A DNA stretch of 64,000 nucleotides, taken from the NCBI RefSeq assembly GCF_000427625.1, contig NZ_KE386569.1, forward strand, positions 3,108,674-3,172,673. The letters are read 5' to 3'. The notes under the pieces were generated by a model. The model saw nothing but the letters and a program-made list of their open reading frames with translations. It had not been told where the DNA came from and searched no databases. Positions 34,674 to 45,106 of the stretch are shown here, in pieces (the stretch's first letter is position 1; every line of letters starts with the position of its first letter). This DNA is from Methylobacter luteus IMV-B-3098 (lineage in GTDB: Bacteria > Pseudomonadota > Gammaproteobacteria > Methylococcales > Methylomonadaceae). A program made the position numbers and the translations under genes.

Positions 34674-37481
34674 TTATAAGGCTTGGATCTTGCGGTGCTG
34701 TTCTTCGAGGTTGTTCAGTGATGAGCGTAAATCAGCCAGTTTGGCTTTTTCTTTATCAATCACATCGGCCGGCGCTTTATCGATGAATGCCGGATTGCTT
34801 AATTTGCCTTCGATTCTGGGCAACTCCTTGACGATTTTCTGGATTTCCTTGTCCAGTCGCGCCAGTTCGGCTTCCTTATCGATCAAGCCGGCCATCGGAA
34901 TCAGGATCTTCATTTCGCCGACCAGCGCTATCGCCGATTCGGGCGCCGTTTCATCGGCATCAAGCCAGTTGATCGACTCCAGACGGCCCAGTTTCAGCAA
35001 ATAGACCTGGTTGTTGGCCAGACTGTTTTTATCCGCGTCGGAACCGTTTTGCAGCAGGACCGGCAGCGGTTTGCCCGGTGCTATGTTCATCTCGCCGCGG
35101 ATACGGCGCACGCCCAGGATAAAGTTCATGACCCAGTTGATTTCGGCGATGGCGGCTGTATCGATTTGAGCCTCATCGGCGTCCGGGTACGGCTGCAGCA
35201 TGATTGTCTTGGCCTCTACTCCCGCCAATGGCGCGACGCGCTGCCAGATTTCCTCAGTGATGAACGGCATCAACGGATGCGCCAGGCGCAGCACGTTCTC
35301 CAGCACTGTCAGCAGCGTTCGACGCGTGCCGCGTTGCAAAGCTTCGTTGTCAGATTGCAGCGAAATCTTGGCCAGTTCCAGATACCAGTCGCAGTATTCG
35401 TTCCAGGTAAATTCATAAATGGCCTGGGCCGCCAGATCGAAACGGTAGTTGTCGATGGCATTGCTCGTTGCCGCGATGACCTGATGCAGTCGGGCGGTAA
35501 TCCAGCGGTCGACTTGCGTATATTCGCAAGCGCTTGATAAGCCGTTGTCCTGGCCCTCGGTATTCATGAGCACGTAGCGCGCGGCATTCCATAGCTTGTT
35601 GCAGAAATTGCGATAGCCTTCGGTGCGGGCCAGGTCGAAGCGGATGTCGCGGCCGGTCGAAGCCAGCGAGGCGAACGTGAAGCGCAAGGCATCGGTGCCG
35701 AAGGATGAAATGCCGTCCGGGAACTGCTTGCGCGTGGCCTGCTCGATCTTTTTGGCCAGATGCGGCTGCATCATGCCCGAGATGCGTTTGGCGACCAGCG
35801 CTTCCAGATCGATGCCGTCGATGATATCGATGGGATCGAGCACGTTGCCCTTGGATTTGGACATCTTCTGGCCCTCGGCATCGCGGACCAGTCCGTGAAT
35901 GTAGACTTCCCTGAACGGCACGTCGCCCTGGAATTTCAACCCCATCATGATCATGCGGGCGACCCAGAAGAAGATGATGTCGAAGCCGGTGACCAGGACG
36001 CTGGTCGGATAATGCCTGGCCAGTTCGGGCGTGTTTTCGGGCCAGCCCAGTGTCGAGAAGGGCCACAAGGCTGAAGAGAACCAGGTGTCGAGCACGTCTT
36101 CATCCTGCTTCAGCGCGTAGTCGGCCGGCAGGTTGTGTTTGGCGCGAACCTCCTCTTCTGAGCGGCCGACGTAGGTGTTGCCCTGGTCGTCATACCAGGC
36201 CGGAATCCGGTGTCCCCACCAGATCTGCCGGGAAATGCACCAGTCCTGAATGTTGCGCATCCAGTCGAAATAGGTGTTTTTCCAGTTGTCGGGCACGAAT
36301 TTGATCGCGCCGTTTTCGACAGCCTCGATGGCCGGCTTGGCCAGCGGCTCGACCTTGACGTACCACTGATCGGTCAGCAGCGGCTCAATGACGCTGCCGG
36401 TACGGTCGCCGCGCGGCACCATCAGTTTGTGGTCGACGATTTTTTCCAGCAGGCCCTGGGCTTCCAGGTCGGCGACCATCTGTTTGCGCGCCTCGAACCG
36501 GTCCAGGCCGATGTATTTTTCCGGGATCAGGCCGCCTTCCGTATCCAGATTGCCGCGCACGGTGGCGTCGACCGTGAAGATATTGATCAGGCCGCCGTGC
36601 GGCAGCTCGCTGATGGCTGATGCGTTGCGATGCCGCGTCCAGACCTCGTAGTCGTTGAAGTCATGGGCCGGCGTGATCTTGACGCAGCCGGTGCCGAACT
36701 CGGGATCGACATACTCGTCGGCAATAATGGGAATGCGGCGGCCGGTCAGCGGCAGTTCGACAAATTCGCCGAGCAGGTGTTTGTAGCGCTCGTCATTCGG
36801 ATGAATAGCAACGGCGGCATCGCCGAGCAGGGTTTCCGGGCGTGTTGTGGCCACGATCAGATGCCCCTGGCCATTGGACAGAGGATAGCGCATGTGCCAC
36901 ATCGAGCCGTTTTCTTCTTCCGACAGCACTTCCAGGTCCGAGACGGCCGTATGCAGGACCGGGTCCCAGTTCACCAGACGCTTACCGCGGTAAATCAGGC
37001 CTTCTTCGTACAGGCGGATGAAGACTTCCTGCACCGCCTCGGACATGCCCTCATCCATCGTGAAGCGTTCCCGGTTCCAGTCCAGCGAAGAGCCCATGCG
37101 ACGCAACTGGCGCGTGATCGTGCCGCCCGATTGCTCTTTCCATTCCCAGATTTTTTCGATGAATGGCTCACGGCCGTAATCGTGGCGGGTTTTGCCCTCG
37201 GCATTGATCAGGCGCTCGACGACCATCTGCGTGGCGATGCCGGCATGGTCGGTGCCGGGTTGCCACAAGGTGCTGTAGCCTTTCATGCGGTGGTAACGCG
37301 TCAGCGCATCCATGATCGTGTCCTGAAACGCATGTCCCATATGCAAGCTGCCGGTTACGTTAGGCGGCGGAATCATGATGCAATAAGATTCACCGTCCTC
37401 TCTGGCGGCAAAATAGCCTTTTTCTTCCCAGATTTTATACCAGCGTTGTTCAATTGAATGGGGTGCGTATGTTTTTTCCAT
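34674..37481 (-). CDS. valS: Valyl-tRNA synthetase
   Basis: Class I aminoacyl-tRNA synthetase, 935 aa. It starts [20 protein letters not shown]. It has the HIGH-type motif [15 protein letters not shown] (residues ~38-52), an editing domain with [14 protein letters not shown], and the KMSKS motif in [14 protein letters not shown]. The C-terminal coiled-coil arm is rich in Lys/Glu ([18 protein letters not shown]). It lies downstream of holC and pepA, a typical pepA-holC-valS order. Confidence 0.97.
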   Translation of the reverse strand: MEKTYAPHSIEQRWYKIWEEKGYFAAREDGESYCIMIPPPNVTGSLHMGHAFQDTIMDALTRYHRMKGYSTLWQPGTDHAGIATQMVVERLINAEGKTRHDYGREPFIEKIWEWKEQSGGTITRQLRRMGSSLDWNRERFTMDEGMSEAVQEVFIRLYEEGLIYRGKRLVNWDPVLHTAVSDLEVLSEEENGSMWHMRYPLSNGQGHLIVATTRPETLLGDAAVAIHPNDERYKHLLGEFVELPLTGRRIPIIADEYVDPEFGTGCVKITPAHDFNDYEVWTRHRNASAISELPHGGLINIFTVDATVRGNLDTEGGLIPEKYIGLDRFEARKQMVADLEAQGLLEKIVDHKLMVPRGDRTGSVIEPLLTDQWYVKVEPLAKPAIEAVENGAIKFVPDNWKNTYFDWMRNIQDWCISRQIWWGHRIPAWYDDQGNTYVGRSEEEVRAKHNLPADYALKQDEDVLDTWFSSALWPFSTLGWPENTPELARHYPTSVLVTGFDIIFFWVARMIMMGLKFQGDVPFREVYIHGLVRDAEGQKMSKSKGNVLDPIDIIDGIDLEALVAKRISGMMQPHLAKKIEQATRKQFPDGISSFGTDALRFTFASLASTGRDIRFDLARTEGYRNFCNKLWNAARYVLMNTEGQDNGLSSACEYTQVDRWITARLHQVIAATSNAIDNYRFDLAAQAIYEFTWNEYCDWYLELAKISLQSDNEALQRGTRRTLLTVLENVLRLAHPLMPFITEEIWQRVAPLAGVEAKTIMLQPYPDADEAQIDTAAIAEINWVMNFILGVRRIRGEMNIAPGKPLPVLLQNGSDADKNSLANNQVYLLKLGRLESINWLDADETAPESAIALVGEMKILIPMAGLIDKEAELARLDKEIQKIVKELPRIEGKLSNPAFIDKAPADVIDKEKAKLADLRSSLNNLEEQHRKIQAL

Positions 37482-37566
37482 GGATGTGTTGTTGTTTGTA
37501 AAAGTTATTTATTTAAGAGGCAAGGTTACGCGGTTGACGTTATACCTTATGTCTTAAGTCTTCATG

Positions 37567-38013
37567 CTAAATCTTATGTGTGGTAACGGTCAGTCCCAAC
37601 TGTTGATACTGGCGGTAACGCTGCCGGCCGGCCGCCTTGGTTTCCTCGCTGTCATCAAGGATTTCTATAATGCGCTCGATCTGCTCAAGGTCCTGCGGGC
37701 ATTGTGAAGAGAGATTAATCACTGTTTTCTGCCAATTTTCAGGCGCCTTTTGCGTGCCTATCAGGATGACATTGCGCTCCCATTCCGCACGTGGGAGCGA
37801 GGCTGTCTCGTTCGTATAGAGTCCGTGCGGGATGAAACTGCCTGCCCTGAAAGTCCAGAGCAGGTTGTCCATGATTTCGCTTTGCTCGGCCGAGTCGGTC
37901 AGCACATAGCAGAAATGGCCGCTACGGTAGGCTTTTTCTATCAGTTTGCAGGCAAACAGATACCGTTCCTGTTGCGAGCGTGACGGCAATAGATAAAAGC
38001 TGACTTCCGGCAT
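37567..38013 (-). CDS. holC: DNA polymerase III chi subunit
   Basis: Chi links the clamp loader to SSB. The 148-aa protein contains EVSFYLLPSRSQQERYLFAC, LIEKAYRSGHFCYVLTDS and the LLWTFRAGSFIPHGL motif of HolC, with ERIIEILDDSEETKAAGRQRYRQY near the C terminus. It begins 6 bases after pepA and precedes valS. Confidence 0.92.
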   Translation of the reverse strand: MPEVSFYLLPSRSQQERYLFACKLIEKAYRSGHFCYVLTDSAEQSEIMDNLLWTFRAGSFIPHGLYTNETASLPRAEWERNVILIGTQKAPENWQKTVINLSSQCPQDLEQIERIIEILDDSEETKAAGRQRYRQYQQLGLTVTTHKI

Positions 38014-38019
38014 GCGCTT

Positions 38020-39510
38020 TTAGGCTTTGGGCGTGCGGCTGATCAGATACTGGCACAAAAGCGGCACGGGGCGGCCGGTCGCGCCTTTGGTCGGTCCGGT
38101 GCGCCAGGCGGTGCCGGCGATATCCAGGTGCGCCCAGCGGAAGTTCTCGGCAAAACGCGACAGAAAACAAGCCGCCGTGATGGTGCCCGCATCCTTGCCG
38201 CCGATATTGGCCATGTCGGCAAAATTGGATTTGAGCAGTTCCTGGTATTCTTCCCACAGCGGCAGGCGCCAGAGGCTGTCGGTGGCCGTCTCGCTGGCTG
38301 CGAGCAGTTCATTGCACAGCCTGTCGTCATTGCCGAGCAAGCCGCTGGGCACGCGGCCTAAAGCCACCAGGCAGGCGCCGGTCAGGGTCGCCAGGTCAAT
38401 GACCACATCGGGGTTATAGCGTTCCGCATAGGTCAGCGTATCGCAAAGGATCAGACGGCCTTCGGCATCCGTGTTCAGGACCTCGATCGTCTTGCCGGAC
38501 ATGCTGGTCAGAATATCGCCGGGCTTATCGGCATTGCCATCGGGCAGGTTTTCCGTCGATGGAATCAGGCCGACGATATTGAGCGGCAGAGCCATTTGCG
38601 CGGCGGCCTGCAGGGTGCCTAAAACGGCCGCGCCGCCGCACATGTCGTATTTCATTTCATCCATGCCCGCCCCCGGCTTTAAGGAAATGCCGCCGGCGTC
38701 GAAGGTGAGCCCTTTGCCGATCAGGATGATAGGCTTGCCGTTCCTGTCGCCGCCCTGGTACTCCAGCGTAATCAGCTTGGCGGGTTGGCGGCTGCCGCGC
38801 GCGACGGCCAGCAAAGCACCCATGCCCAGCTTTTCCATGTCGGCTTCTTCCAGCACGTTCACATTGAGTTTGTCGAACTTTTTGCCCAGCTCGATCGCTC
38901 GCTCGGCAAGATAAGTCGGGGTGCAGATATTGCCCGGCAGATCGGCCAGGTGTTTGGTTAAATTGACGCCTTCGGCAATGGCCCGTCCTTGTTCCAGTCC
39001 CGCTTGCGCCAAGGCGGACTCGCTTTGCGGCGCGCAGATGCAAACCTTCTCAATCTTGCTTTCCGTTTCCTTATCGGATTTCAGGTGAGTAAATTGATAG
39101 ACGGCATCGCTGAAGACTTCGATGATTTGCCGTGTTTTCCACTGCCAATCGCCGTTTGTCACATCACATTCAGCCAGACAGCAGGCCACGGATTTTATTT
39201 GGGGCTTTTTCAAGGTGTTAACAGCCGCTGCCAGGGCCTTGCGGTAATTCTTACCCGATAAGGACTCTTTTTTGCCCAGACCGACCAGTAAAATGCGTTC
39301 AACAGGGCTGTCAGGAATAACGTTGATCAAGACGGTTTCGCCATTTTTTCCGCTGATATCTCCACGGCTGACGATGTTGTTGATAATTCCCTGAATGCTG
39401 TTATTGAGGGCAATGGCTGATGGGGTCAGTTGCTGATCCTCGTAAATACCAACAATGATGCAGTCAGATTGCAGTTTTTCTAAAGGCGCGGTTTCTATAG
39501 AATAGTCCAT
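38020..39510 (-). CDS. pepA: Leucyl aminopeptidase PepA
   Basis: An M17 dimetal aminopeptidase; E. coli PepA also acts in DNA recombination and regulation. The 496-aa protein has metal and catalytic motifs GKGLTFDAGGISLKPG, DEMKYDMCGGAAVLG and the signature NTDAEGRLILCDTL. The C terminus (WAHLDIAGTAWRTGPTKGAT and RPVPLLCQYL) is typical. It is divergent from lptF, the conserved pepA/lptF head-to-head pair. Confidence 0.97.
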   Translation of the reverse strand: MDYSIETAPLEKLQSDCIIVGIYEDQQLTPSAIALNNSIQGIINNIVSRGDISGKNGETVLINVIPDSPVERILLVGLGKKESLSGKNYRKALAAAVNTLKKPQIKSVACCLAECDVTNGDWQWKTRQIIEVFSDAVYQFTHLKSDKETESKIEKVCICAPQSESALAQAGLEQGRAIAEGVNLTKHLADLPGNICTPTYLAERAIELGKKFDKLNVNVLEEADMEKLGMGALLAVARGSRQPAKLITLEYQGGDRNGKPIILIGKGLTFDAGGISLKPGAGMDEMKYDMCGGAAVLGTLQAAAQMALPLNIVGLIPSTENLPDGNADKPGDILTSMSGKTIEVLNTDAEGRLILCDTLTYAERYNPDVVIDLATLTGACLVALGRVPSGLLGNDDRLCNELLAASETATDSLWRLPLWEEYQELLKSNFADMANIGGKDAGTITAACFLSRFAENFRWAHLDIAGTAWRTGPTKGATGRPVPLLCQYLISRTPKA

Positions 39511-39665
39511 AATATTTATCGTGTAGTTGCGAGAGAATGGTTATCTTGAGCAGACAGCCGGTATGCCGTTTTGTCAAGATGGGCTGTTTGGTTTCGAATT
39601 ATACAACACAAATTTATTTTGATGGGGAGACAGGCTTGGGAGCAGATTGGCCGCAAGGCTATAAA

Positions 39666-40778
39666 ATGGAACGGGGTCCGTTGATCACCGTTCTGGATAA
39701 GATGATTATGCGCGATTTGATCAAAACATTGCTAGCGGTTTTGACCGTGATTGTCGTCATTATCGTCAGTCGGAGATTTATCAAAATTTTGGATAAAGCG
39801 ATTGAAGGGCAGGTATCGAATGAAACGTTGCTGAGCATTTTGGGATTGAAAATTGTGGTCGCCAGCATCGCTTTCCTGCCGGTCGCTTTATTCATGGCCG
39901 TATTGATGGTGCTGGGTCGTATGTATCGGGATCAGGAGATGTCGGCGGTTTTTTCCGCAGGAGGCGGCGCCGGCACTATTTACCGTGCTGTATTCCTGCT
40001 GGTTTTTCCGTTGAGCGTACTGTCTGCGGGCCTCTCGATGTATGTGGCTCCCTGGGCGGAAGCCAAGACGGAGGAGATAATGCAGCAGGACGAGAAAACT
40101 GCTGATATCAGAGGCGTCGCGGCGGGGAAATTCAGCGAAATATATACTCATGGCGATCTGGTTTTTTATGTAGAAAGGATTGGTGACGACAAAAAGATGC
40201 ACAAGGTATTTGTGCAACACAGACAGCCTAATGGCAATCTGGCGATTATTAATGCTGAAGCAGGGCGGATGCAGGATTTAAAAGAAGGCCGTTATTTGAT
40301 TCTGGAGCAGGGCGAGCGCATACAGGGCCTGCCGGGCGCTGTCAATTATGTAATTGAAAATTTTGCAGAATACGCCGTCAGGATAGATGAGCAAAGCGCT
40401 GTCATCAATGCGAGTCGCGAGGGAGTCCCAATGGATGTGTTATGGAATTCCGATGTCATACGCGACATTGCCGAATTGCAGCGCCGCTATTCCATTCCTT
40501 TAAGCATGATTTTTCTTAGTCTTCTGGCCGTGCCGTTGGCACAGAGTGCGCCCCGGGGCGGCGTTTACGGCAATATGCTGGTCGCCTTTTTAATCTATTT
40601 CAGTTACGGGAATCTTATTCGTGTCAGCCAGAGTTGGGTCATCAATGAAACAATTCCTGCCTGGCTGGGTGGTGTTTGGGTGTATTGCATATTATTTCTG
40701 GTTGGCACTGGATTGTTGATCAAGCTGTACGGATGGCAGTGGGTTGTGATGAAAATCAGGGAAAAGGTGGCAAGGTGA
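39666..40778 (+). CDS. lptF: LPS export permease LptF
   Basis: A membrane subunit of the LptB2FG transporter that extracts LPS from the inner membrane. About 370 aa from ATG at 39666, preceded by AAGG. The upstream frame to 39537 has no family resemblance. It has six membrane helices (DLIKTLLAVLTVIVVIIVS at the start; LSMIFLSLLAVPLAQSAPRGG near the fifth) around a periplasmic beta-jellyroll (IYTHGDLVFYVERI). Its stop overlaps the lptG start. Confidence 0.93.
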   Translation: MERGPLITVLDKMIMRDLIKTLLAVLTVIVVIIVSRRFIKILDKAIEGQVSNETLLSILGLKIVVASIAFLPVALFMAVLMVLGRMYRDQEMSAVFSAGGGAGTIYRAVFLLVFPLSVLSAGLSMYVAPWAEAKTEEIMQQDEKTADIRGVAAGKFSEIYTHGDLVFYVERIGDDKKMHKVFVQHRQPNGNLAIINAEAGRMQDLKEGRYLILEQGERIQGLPGAVNYVIENFAEYAVRIDEQSAVINASREGVPMDVLWNSDVIRDIAELQRRYSIPLSMIFLSLLAVPLAQSAPRGGVYGNMLVAFLIYFSYGNLIRVSQSWVINETIPAWLGGVWVYCILFLVGTGLLIKLYGWQWVVMKIREKVAR

Positions 40779-41842
40779 ATGTACTAACCAAGTATATCGT
40801 CAAGGAGATTTTGAAAGGTTCGTTGATTGCGATTCTACTGTTATTGACATTGTTTAATCTGTTTACCTTTAGCGATGAGTTAAAGGAACTGGGAAAAGGA
40901 CATTATGGCTTAAAGGAAATTTTTTCCTATTTGGCCCTTACCTCGCCCCGGGTTTTTTATGAATTGGTACCGTCATCAGCCTTGCTGGGCAGTTTGTTCA
41001 TATTGGGCTCCATGGGCAATAACCGTGAATTGATCGCCATGCGCGCGGCAGGGCTATCCGTTATGGGGATTATTAAAGCAGTGATGCTGGCAGGTGCTAT
41101 TTTAGTGGCGATTTCCATTGTAGTGGGCGAGTTTGTGGCGCCATTGACTGAACGCGCGGCGCAGATGCTCAAGTCGACTGCCCAGAATGAACAGGTCACT
41201 ATGAATTACCGCTATGGCCTTTGGCTGCGTGAAGGCAAGAAGTTCATTAACGTTCGGCAAATTATCGATGACGGGCATCTTGTTGATATCCGTATTTTTG
41301 AACTGGATGATCAGAACCGGTTGCGCCAGAACCTGCATGCGGATAAGGCGACTTTTCTAAAAGATCAGCAATGGAAATTGGAAGGCATCAGGCAATCAAA
41401 GATTTCAACAGAGCAAATGGTCGCCAGTACACAGCGTGAGCAGATCTGGAAATCATCGATCGCGCCGGATTTGCTGAAAATTGTTGTCGTGAGCCCTGAT
41501 AATATGTCGCTGTATGACCTGGCGATGTATATTGATTTTCTTAAGGAAAATCATCAAAAATCCCATTCCTTCGAACTGGCTTTCTGGGGGCGTGTAGTGA
41601 ATCCGTTAGTTACATTCATCATGCTGCTGGTGTCGGCGCCGTTCGTGATAGGTGTTAAACGAGGCGTCAGCGTTGGCGGCAGGATGATGATCGGGGTAAT
41701 CATCGGCATGGGATTTAATATTTTTGACAAAATCGTCGGACACATGGGATTAATTTATGATCTCAATCCTCCGTTAATGGCATTTTTTCCAAGCCTGATC
41801 GTTCTGATGCTGGCTCTATTCGCCATGCGGCGCGTGCAATAA
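40775..41842 (+). CDS. lptG: LPS export permease LptG
   Basis: The partner permease of LptF. 355 aa from GTG at 40775, overlapping the lptF stop as GTGA. It begins VNVLTKYIVKEILKGSLIAI and has LTSPRVFYELVPSSALLGSL, MRAAGLSVMGIIKAVMLAG, then a periplasmic domain and final helices (LVTFIMLLVSAPFVIGVKRG, GMGFNIFDKIVGHMG). The layout is normal for the family. Confidence 0.94.
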   Translation: MNVLTKYIVKEILKGSLIAILLLLTLFNLFTFSDELKELGKGHYGLKEIFSYLALTSPRVFYELVPSSALLGSLFILGSMGNNRELIAMRAAGLSVMGIIKAVMLAGAILVAISIVVGEFVAPLTERAAQMLKSTAQNEQVTMNYRYGLWLREGKKFINVRQIIDDGHLVDIRIFELDDQNRLRQNLHADKATFLKDQQWKLEGIRQSKISTEQMVASTQREQIWKSSIAPDLLKIVVVSPDNMSLYDLAMYIDFLKENHQKSHSFELAFWGRVVNPLVTFIMLLVSAPFVIGVKRGVSVGGRMMIGVIIGMGFNIFDKIVGHMGLIYDLNPPLMAFFPSLIVLMLALFAMRRVQ

Positions 41843-41847
41843 GTGTG

Positions 41848-41880
41848 CTGGGCAGTATTTAAATTCTGCCCGGCTTTGTA
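41848..41880 (+). terminator. Weak terminator after lptG
   Basis: CTGGGCAG, loop TATTTAAATT, then CTGCCCGG and CTTTGTAT. The stem of eight pairs includes one G-T, and the T tract is poor. It is positioned 6 bases past the lptG stop. Confidence 0.5.
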
Positions 41881-41989
41881 TCAATTCTCAATGTATTCCG
41901 TCAGGTATTTTATACGCGGCGCAGAAGAGCTAAAAGTATAATAAAAACATTACTGCTAATGATTACTTGTATAAATTGGGAGGGTAAAA

Positions 41990-43705
41990 ATGGAAAATTT
42001 AAGGTTCAGGACGGCGCCGGATATAAGCGATTATAAAATCCCTTTTGCGGTTAATGAACAAGCGCTCACTGATTGGTTGCGTACTTTGTCCATGCAGCAA
42101 AATTACAATTCATGCAAGGAACTCTTCTGTCTCCTGCAAGCTTTTACCCGTATCGAGATAGATCCGCAACAGCATCTGGTCTATCTGCAAGCAATCAATA
42201 CTTACCTGGAAGACCTTGTAAAGCAGTTGGAAAAAAACTATCTGGATGCCGGTTTCGCTCTCAGTATGGAAGAGCGGGCGCATGTCGATATTGTCACGTT
42301 TGCCTACGCGATGCTGGCTGAAAATTACTCACTTTTAGGGCGCAGATCAATTGATCGGCTTGATGCGCCTGAACTGGTTTTTTATCTGGCTTTACAGGCG
42401 GCAGGCAGAGCTTTGTTGCATATGTCCCAGGTTTATATGCAGCCCTATGAGGGGTTCTGGCTCTTCTGTTACGGGATTTATTCGCTAGCTGAGAAAGCGG
42501 GGTTTCTGGATGTGGAAATTAAATCCCGGGAATTTAAAGGCAAAACCGTCCATGTCGCTTTTAAGCATATTCTGGCGTTTGAACTGTTGGGCACCAATCA
42601 ATTCAGGCCACGGGAATTGAAGTTGATTTTTCGTGTACTGGAAAGTTTTTCCGACCAGGTTCTCTGCGTGAAAGAGGTTACACAGGAATGCGCCAAGGAT
42701 CTGTGCGTTTTTAATCTGAAACAGGATCAAGAGCCTAGGCATCTAGCACAAGCGCAGACGGTAAAGAATGATGCCGATCGTTATGTTTCCCCGGTTAGAG
42801 TTGCGAAAACCCTTTATCAGCTTGTGCAACAGGAATCGTCCGGACAGGGAGCATTAAAATCGATAAACCGGTCAGTATTCATACGCGCCGTAAAATCTTT
42901 AAGTCTGGCGCAAAAAAGAAAATATACCCGAATTGCCGAACAGCAGGATGGCTTGGGAATCATTGGTTTTAATAATTTGATAAGCTTCTTATGGAAAAAT
43001 AATCTAAACGAAAAGGAAAACTCAATCCCGACTCAGGAAAGAGACCCCAGAATTTGTGGGAATTGGCAGGCTCCCGATTTGGAGCTGGTGCCGGAAGGCC
43101 ATGAATGGATGCATCAGATGGAAACGTATTATAGGAAAGCGCACGCTGAAGACTCACCGATAAATAAAATTTTAAAGTTAAGCAGCGAAATCCCGCATGA
43201 CAGTCGAGTCTGGAAGTCATCGAATATAGAGAAGAGCAAATTGCTTGAGGATGTGTCGGTCGGTGCTTTTGAAATAATTAATAGCAGCGCTCAGGGCTTA
43301 TATATTTTATGGAAGTCCACTGATTTAAAGGTCAGGATTGGCGATATTTTTGCAGTGATTTCGGCTAAGGATAAGAGAGTGGAAATAGGCTTGATTCGCA
43401 GAGTCGGCAAATCTACTCAGCAAGGCGTAGGTTTAGGAATTGAAATGCTTGGCTTTGAATCTGAAGTGGTTGGTTTGATGCAGTCCGGTCAGAAGGAATT
43501 GGCTTGTTGGGCTATTTTCCTGCCCGGCATCAGGGCATTAAAGAAGCAAGACAGTATTGTCTTTAACACGAGCGATTTTTCATTAGGTGAATTTGTTAAT
43601 ATACGGCATGGAGAAAAAGATACCTTATGTCGGTTAAATAAATTAATAAACTCCACTTCCGCCGTCAGTCATGTGGAGTTGCTTTATGTCACGGATTCAG
43701 TATAA
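41990..43705 (+). CDS. 571-aa cytoplasmic protein with PilZ-like C terminus
   Basis: ATG at 41990 is preceded by GGGAGG. There is no signal or membrane helix. Residues ~1-330 are helical, with Leu-rich stretches (YLEDLVKQLEKNYLDAGF, LVFYLALQAAGRALLHM) and a basic patch near 310 (AQKRKYTRIAEQQDG) reminiscent of the Arg/Lys-rich entry of c-di-GMP readers. Residues ~425-520 are beta-rich (FEIINSSAQGLYILWKS, VRIGDIFAVIS, IGLIRRVGKS, VGLGIEMLGFESEVVGL), like a PilZ-type barrel, but canonical RxxxR/D-x-S-xxG residues are not clearly placed. I do not recognise the family with certainty. It is separate from lptG by 147 bases and a terminator. Confidence 0.6.
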   Translation: MENLRFRTAPDISDYKIPFAVNEQALTDWLRTLSMQQNYNSCKELFCLLQAFTRIEIDPQQHLVYLQAINTYLEDLVKQLEKNYLDAGFALSMEERAHVDIVTFAYAMLAENYSLLGRRSIDRLDAPELVFYLALQAAGRALLHMSQVYMQPYEGFWLFCYGIYSLAEKAGFLDVEIKSREFKGKTVHVAFKHILAFELLGTNQFRPRELKLIFRVLESFSDQVLCVKEVTQECAKDLCVFNLKQDQEPRHLAQAQTVKNDADRYVSPVRVAKTLYQLVQQESSGQGALKSINRSVFIRAVKSLSLAQKRKYTRIAEQQDGLGIIGFNNLISFLWKNNLNEKENSIPTQERDPRICGNWQAPDLELVPEGHEWMHQMETYYRKAHAEDSPINKILKLSSEIPHDSRVWKSSNIEKSKLLEDVSVGAFEIINSSAQGLYILWKSTDLKVRIGDIFAVISAKDKRVEIGLIRRVGKSTQQGVGLGIEMLGFESEVVGLMQSGQKELACWAIFLPGIRALKKQDSIVFNTSDFSLGEFVNIRHGEKDTLCRLNKLINSTSAVSHVELLYVTDSV

Positions 43706-43893
43706 ATAAATCATTACTGATTGGTAATATAGTGTTTATGAATGTCATCTATATTCCGAATGAGATTATATTTGGAGAGATAATTTTTTGATTATTAGCT
43801 CTAGTAATCTCTGTGTTAAAGTAAGTAAGTACTTGTAATTTTTACAGGTAAATGCAGTATGTTAATAACCATATAAATCAAGAAGGATATGCA

Positions 43894-44115
43894 ATGAAAA
43901 CTAGAGAAGTTATAGCGATAAGTTTATTCGGTTTGGCTTTATTGACTGGTTGCAATAAAGGGGAAGAAACGACTACACCTGCCACAGGCAGCTCATCAGA
44001 AACAGCTCCCGCAGCGACTACTCCTGCTCCAGCGACTACAGCTCCTGCTCCTGCCGAATCAGCTCCCGCGGCACCTGCGCCTACCGAAACGGCTCCTGCT
44101 ACTGAAAGCAAATAA
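43894..44115 (+). CDS. 73-aa low-complexity lipoprotein
   Basis: ATG at 43894 follows AGAAGGA. The signal MKTREVIAISLFGLALLTGC gives lipobox LTGC. The mature 54 residues are almost only Thr, Ala, Pro, Ser and Glu (ETAPAATTPAPATTAPAP and similar), an extended, disordered chain suited to span the periplasm. No enzymatic domain is present. The upstream ~180 bases are very AT-rich and may hold a strong promoter. Confidence 0.7.
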   Translation: MKTREVIAISLFGLALLTGCNKGEETTTPATGSSSETAPAATTPAPATTAPAPAESAPAAPAPTETAPATESK

Positions 44116-44170
44116 ATAGAAATAACCGATAGTGCGTTCGGCATTTTCGGTAGCTTATTTCCAAATGGGT

Positions 44171-44193
44171 GCCGGGTATGGCTTATACCCGGC
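44171..44193. terminator. Hairpin between the low-complexity lipoprotein and zinc-ribbon genes
   Basis: GCCGGGTAT, loop GGCTT, ATACCCGGC: a perfect 9-bp stem 55 bases past the lipoprotein stop, in a convergent intergenic region. The T tract is poor, so either it is a weak terminator or an mRNA 3' stabiliser. Confidence 0.55.
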
Positions 44194-44258
44194 AACTCCT
44201 CGCTCTTAACTCGCCAGAAATATCTACAAACCATGGTTTGGATAGGGTTTCTACAGTT

Positions 44259-44918
44259 TCAATCGGTAAAGTATTTTCCGATAAACCAAACCACGGCTTC
44301 GAATAAATCAATTACCGGGCTCATGTCCGCGTAACGGGGTAACGTGTCAGTGTAATCGCGAGCCGTCTTGTAATGGCTTGAGCTTGTTTCGGCTTCGATT
44401 GTCCGTTCATGCAGTAACTGACCGCCGGCTTTTTTCCATTCCAGCAGATGGGTTATTTCGCCGCTGTCGAGCCAGATGCCGTGGTTTTTGCAGTGGTCGA
44501 CAACCACGCCGCTGCGATAGGCAAACACGCGCCGGCTCATAAAGGCGCGGCAAACAGGGCATTTGATGTACTTGACTTTTTTATTGCCCTGGTAGCGATC
44601 CTTATTGATATTGTCCAGATGTTGTCGGTTGGTATCGAAAACGTTCGAGACCGCGCTTTCAAGCAGGATGTCTATTTCCCCGGGATCAAAGAACAATCCG
44701 AAACAGTGTTCACAGCGCGCGATCAGAAATGCGCCGTTGATATTGAGCTCGATGGTTTGCAGTTGCTTATCGCAATGAGGGCACAATTGATTAGACTGTT
44801 TTTGGATAACCGTATACGAATGCCTGTTTTCCAGATCGACATCATTATGTGAGCCGCAATATAAACATTTGTTGGTATTTGCCGGCAGCGGCGCTGCACA
44901 ACTAATGCATTTAGCCAT
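44259..44918 (-). CDS. zf-TFIIB-type zinc-ribbon protein
   Basis: The 219-aa protein has three Cys-rich ribbons. The first is MAKCISCAAPLPANTNKCLYC. The second is LCPHCDKQLQTIELN followed by ARCEHCFGLFFDPGEID. The third is IKCPVCRAFMSRRVF, with HCKNHGIWLDSGEITHLLEW. The last two show the zf-TFIIB arrangement (CPxC...C/HC.G.W/F.D.GE). The function is unknown; family members are often linked to membrane or proteolysis genes. A C-terminal aromatic segment (VIDLFEAVVWFIGKYF) may associate with the membrane. Confidence 0.82.
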   Translation of the reverse strand: MAKCISCAAPLPANTNKCLYCGSHNDVDLENRHSYTVIQKQSNQLCPHCDKQLQTIELNINGAFLIARCEHCFGLFFDPGEIDILLESAVSNVFDTNRQHLDNINKDRYQGNKKVKYIKCPVCRAFMSRRVFAYRSGVVVDHCKNHGIWLDSGEITHLLEWKKAGGQLLHERTIEAETSSSHYKTARDYTDTLPRYADMSPVIDLFEAVVWFIGKYFTD

Positions 44919-45106
44919 GATTTTAGAGTTTACCGAGGAAGATGATCTGCCCGCATTGCCTATAATAAAACATCAGTATTTAACCAAGTCTTTGATGTAT
45001 CATGTTTTAGCATGCCAAGCCAGAATAGGGCGCTCATACAAGTATCAACAGGTTTTTTATATTGTGCGTTCAGAGCATAAATTATAGTTAACAATCAGGA
45101 GGTAGT

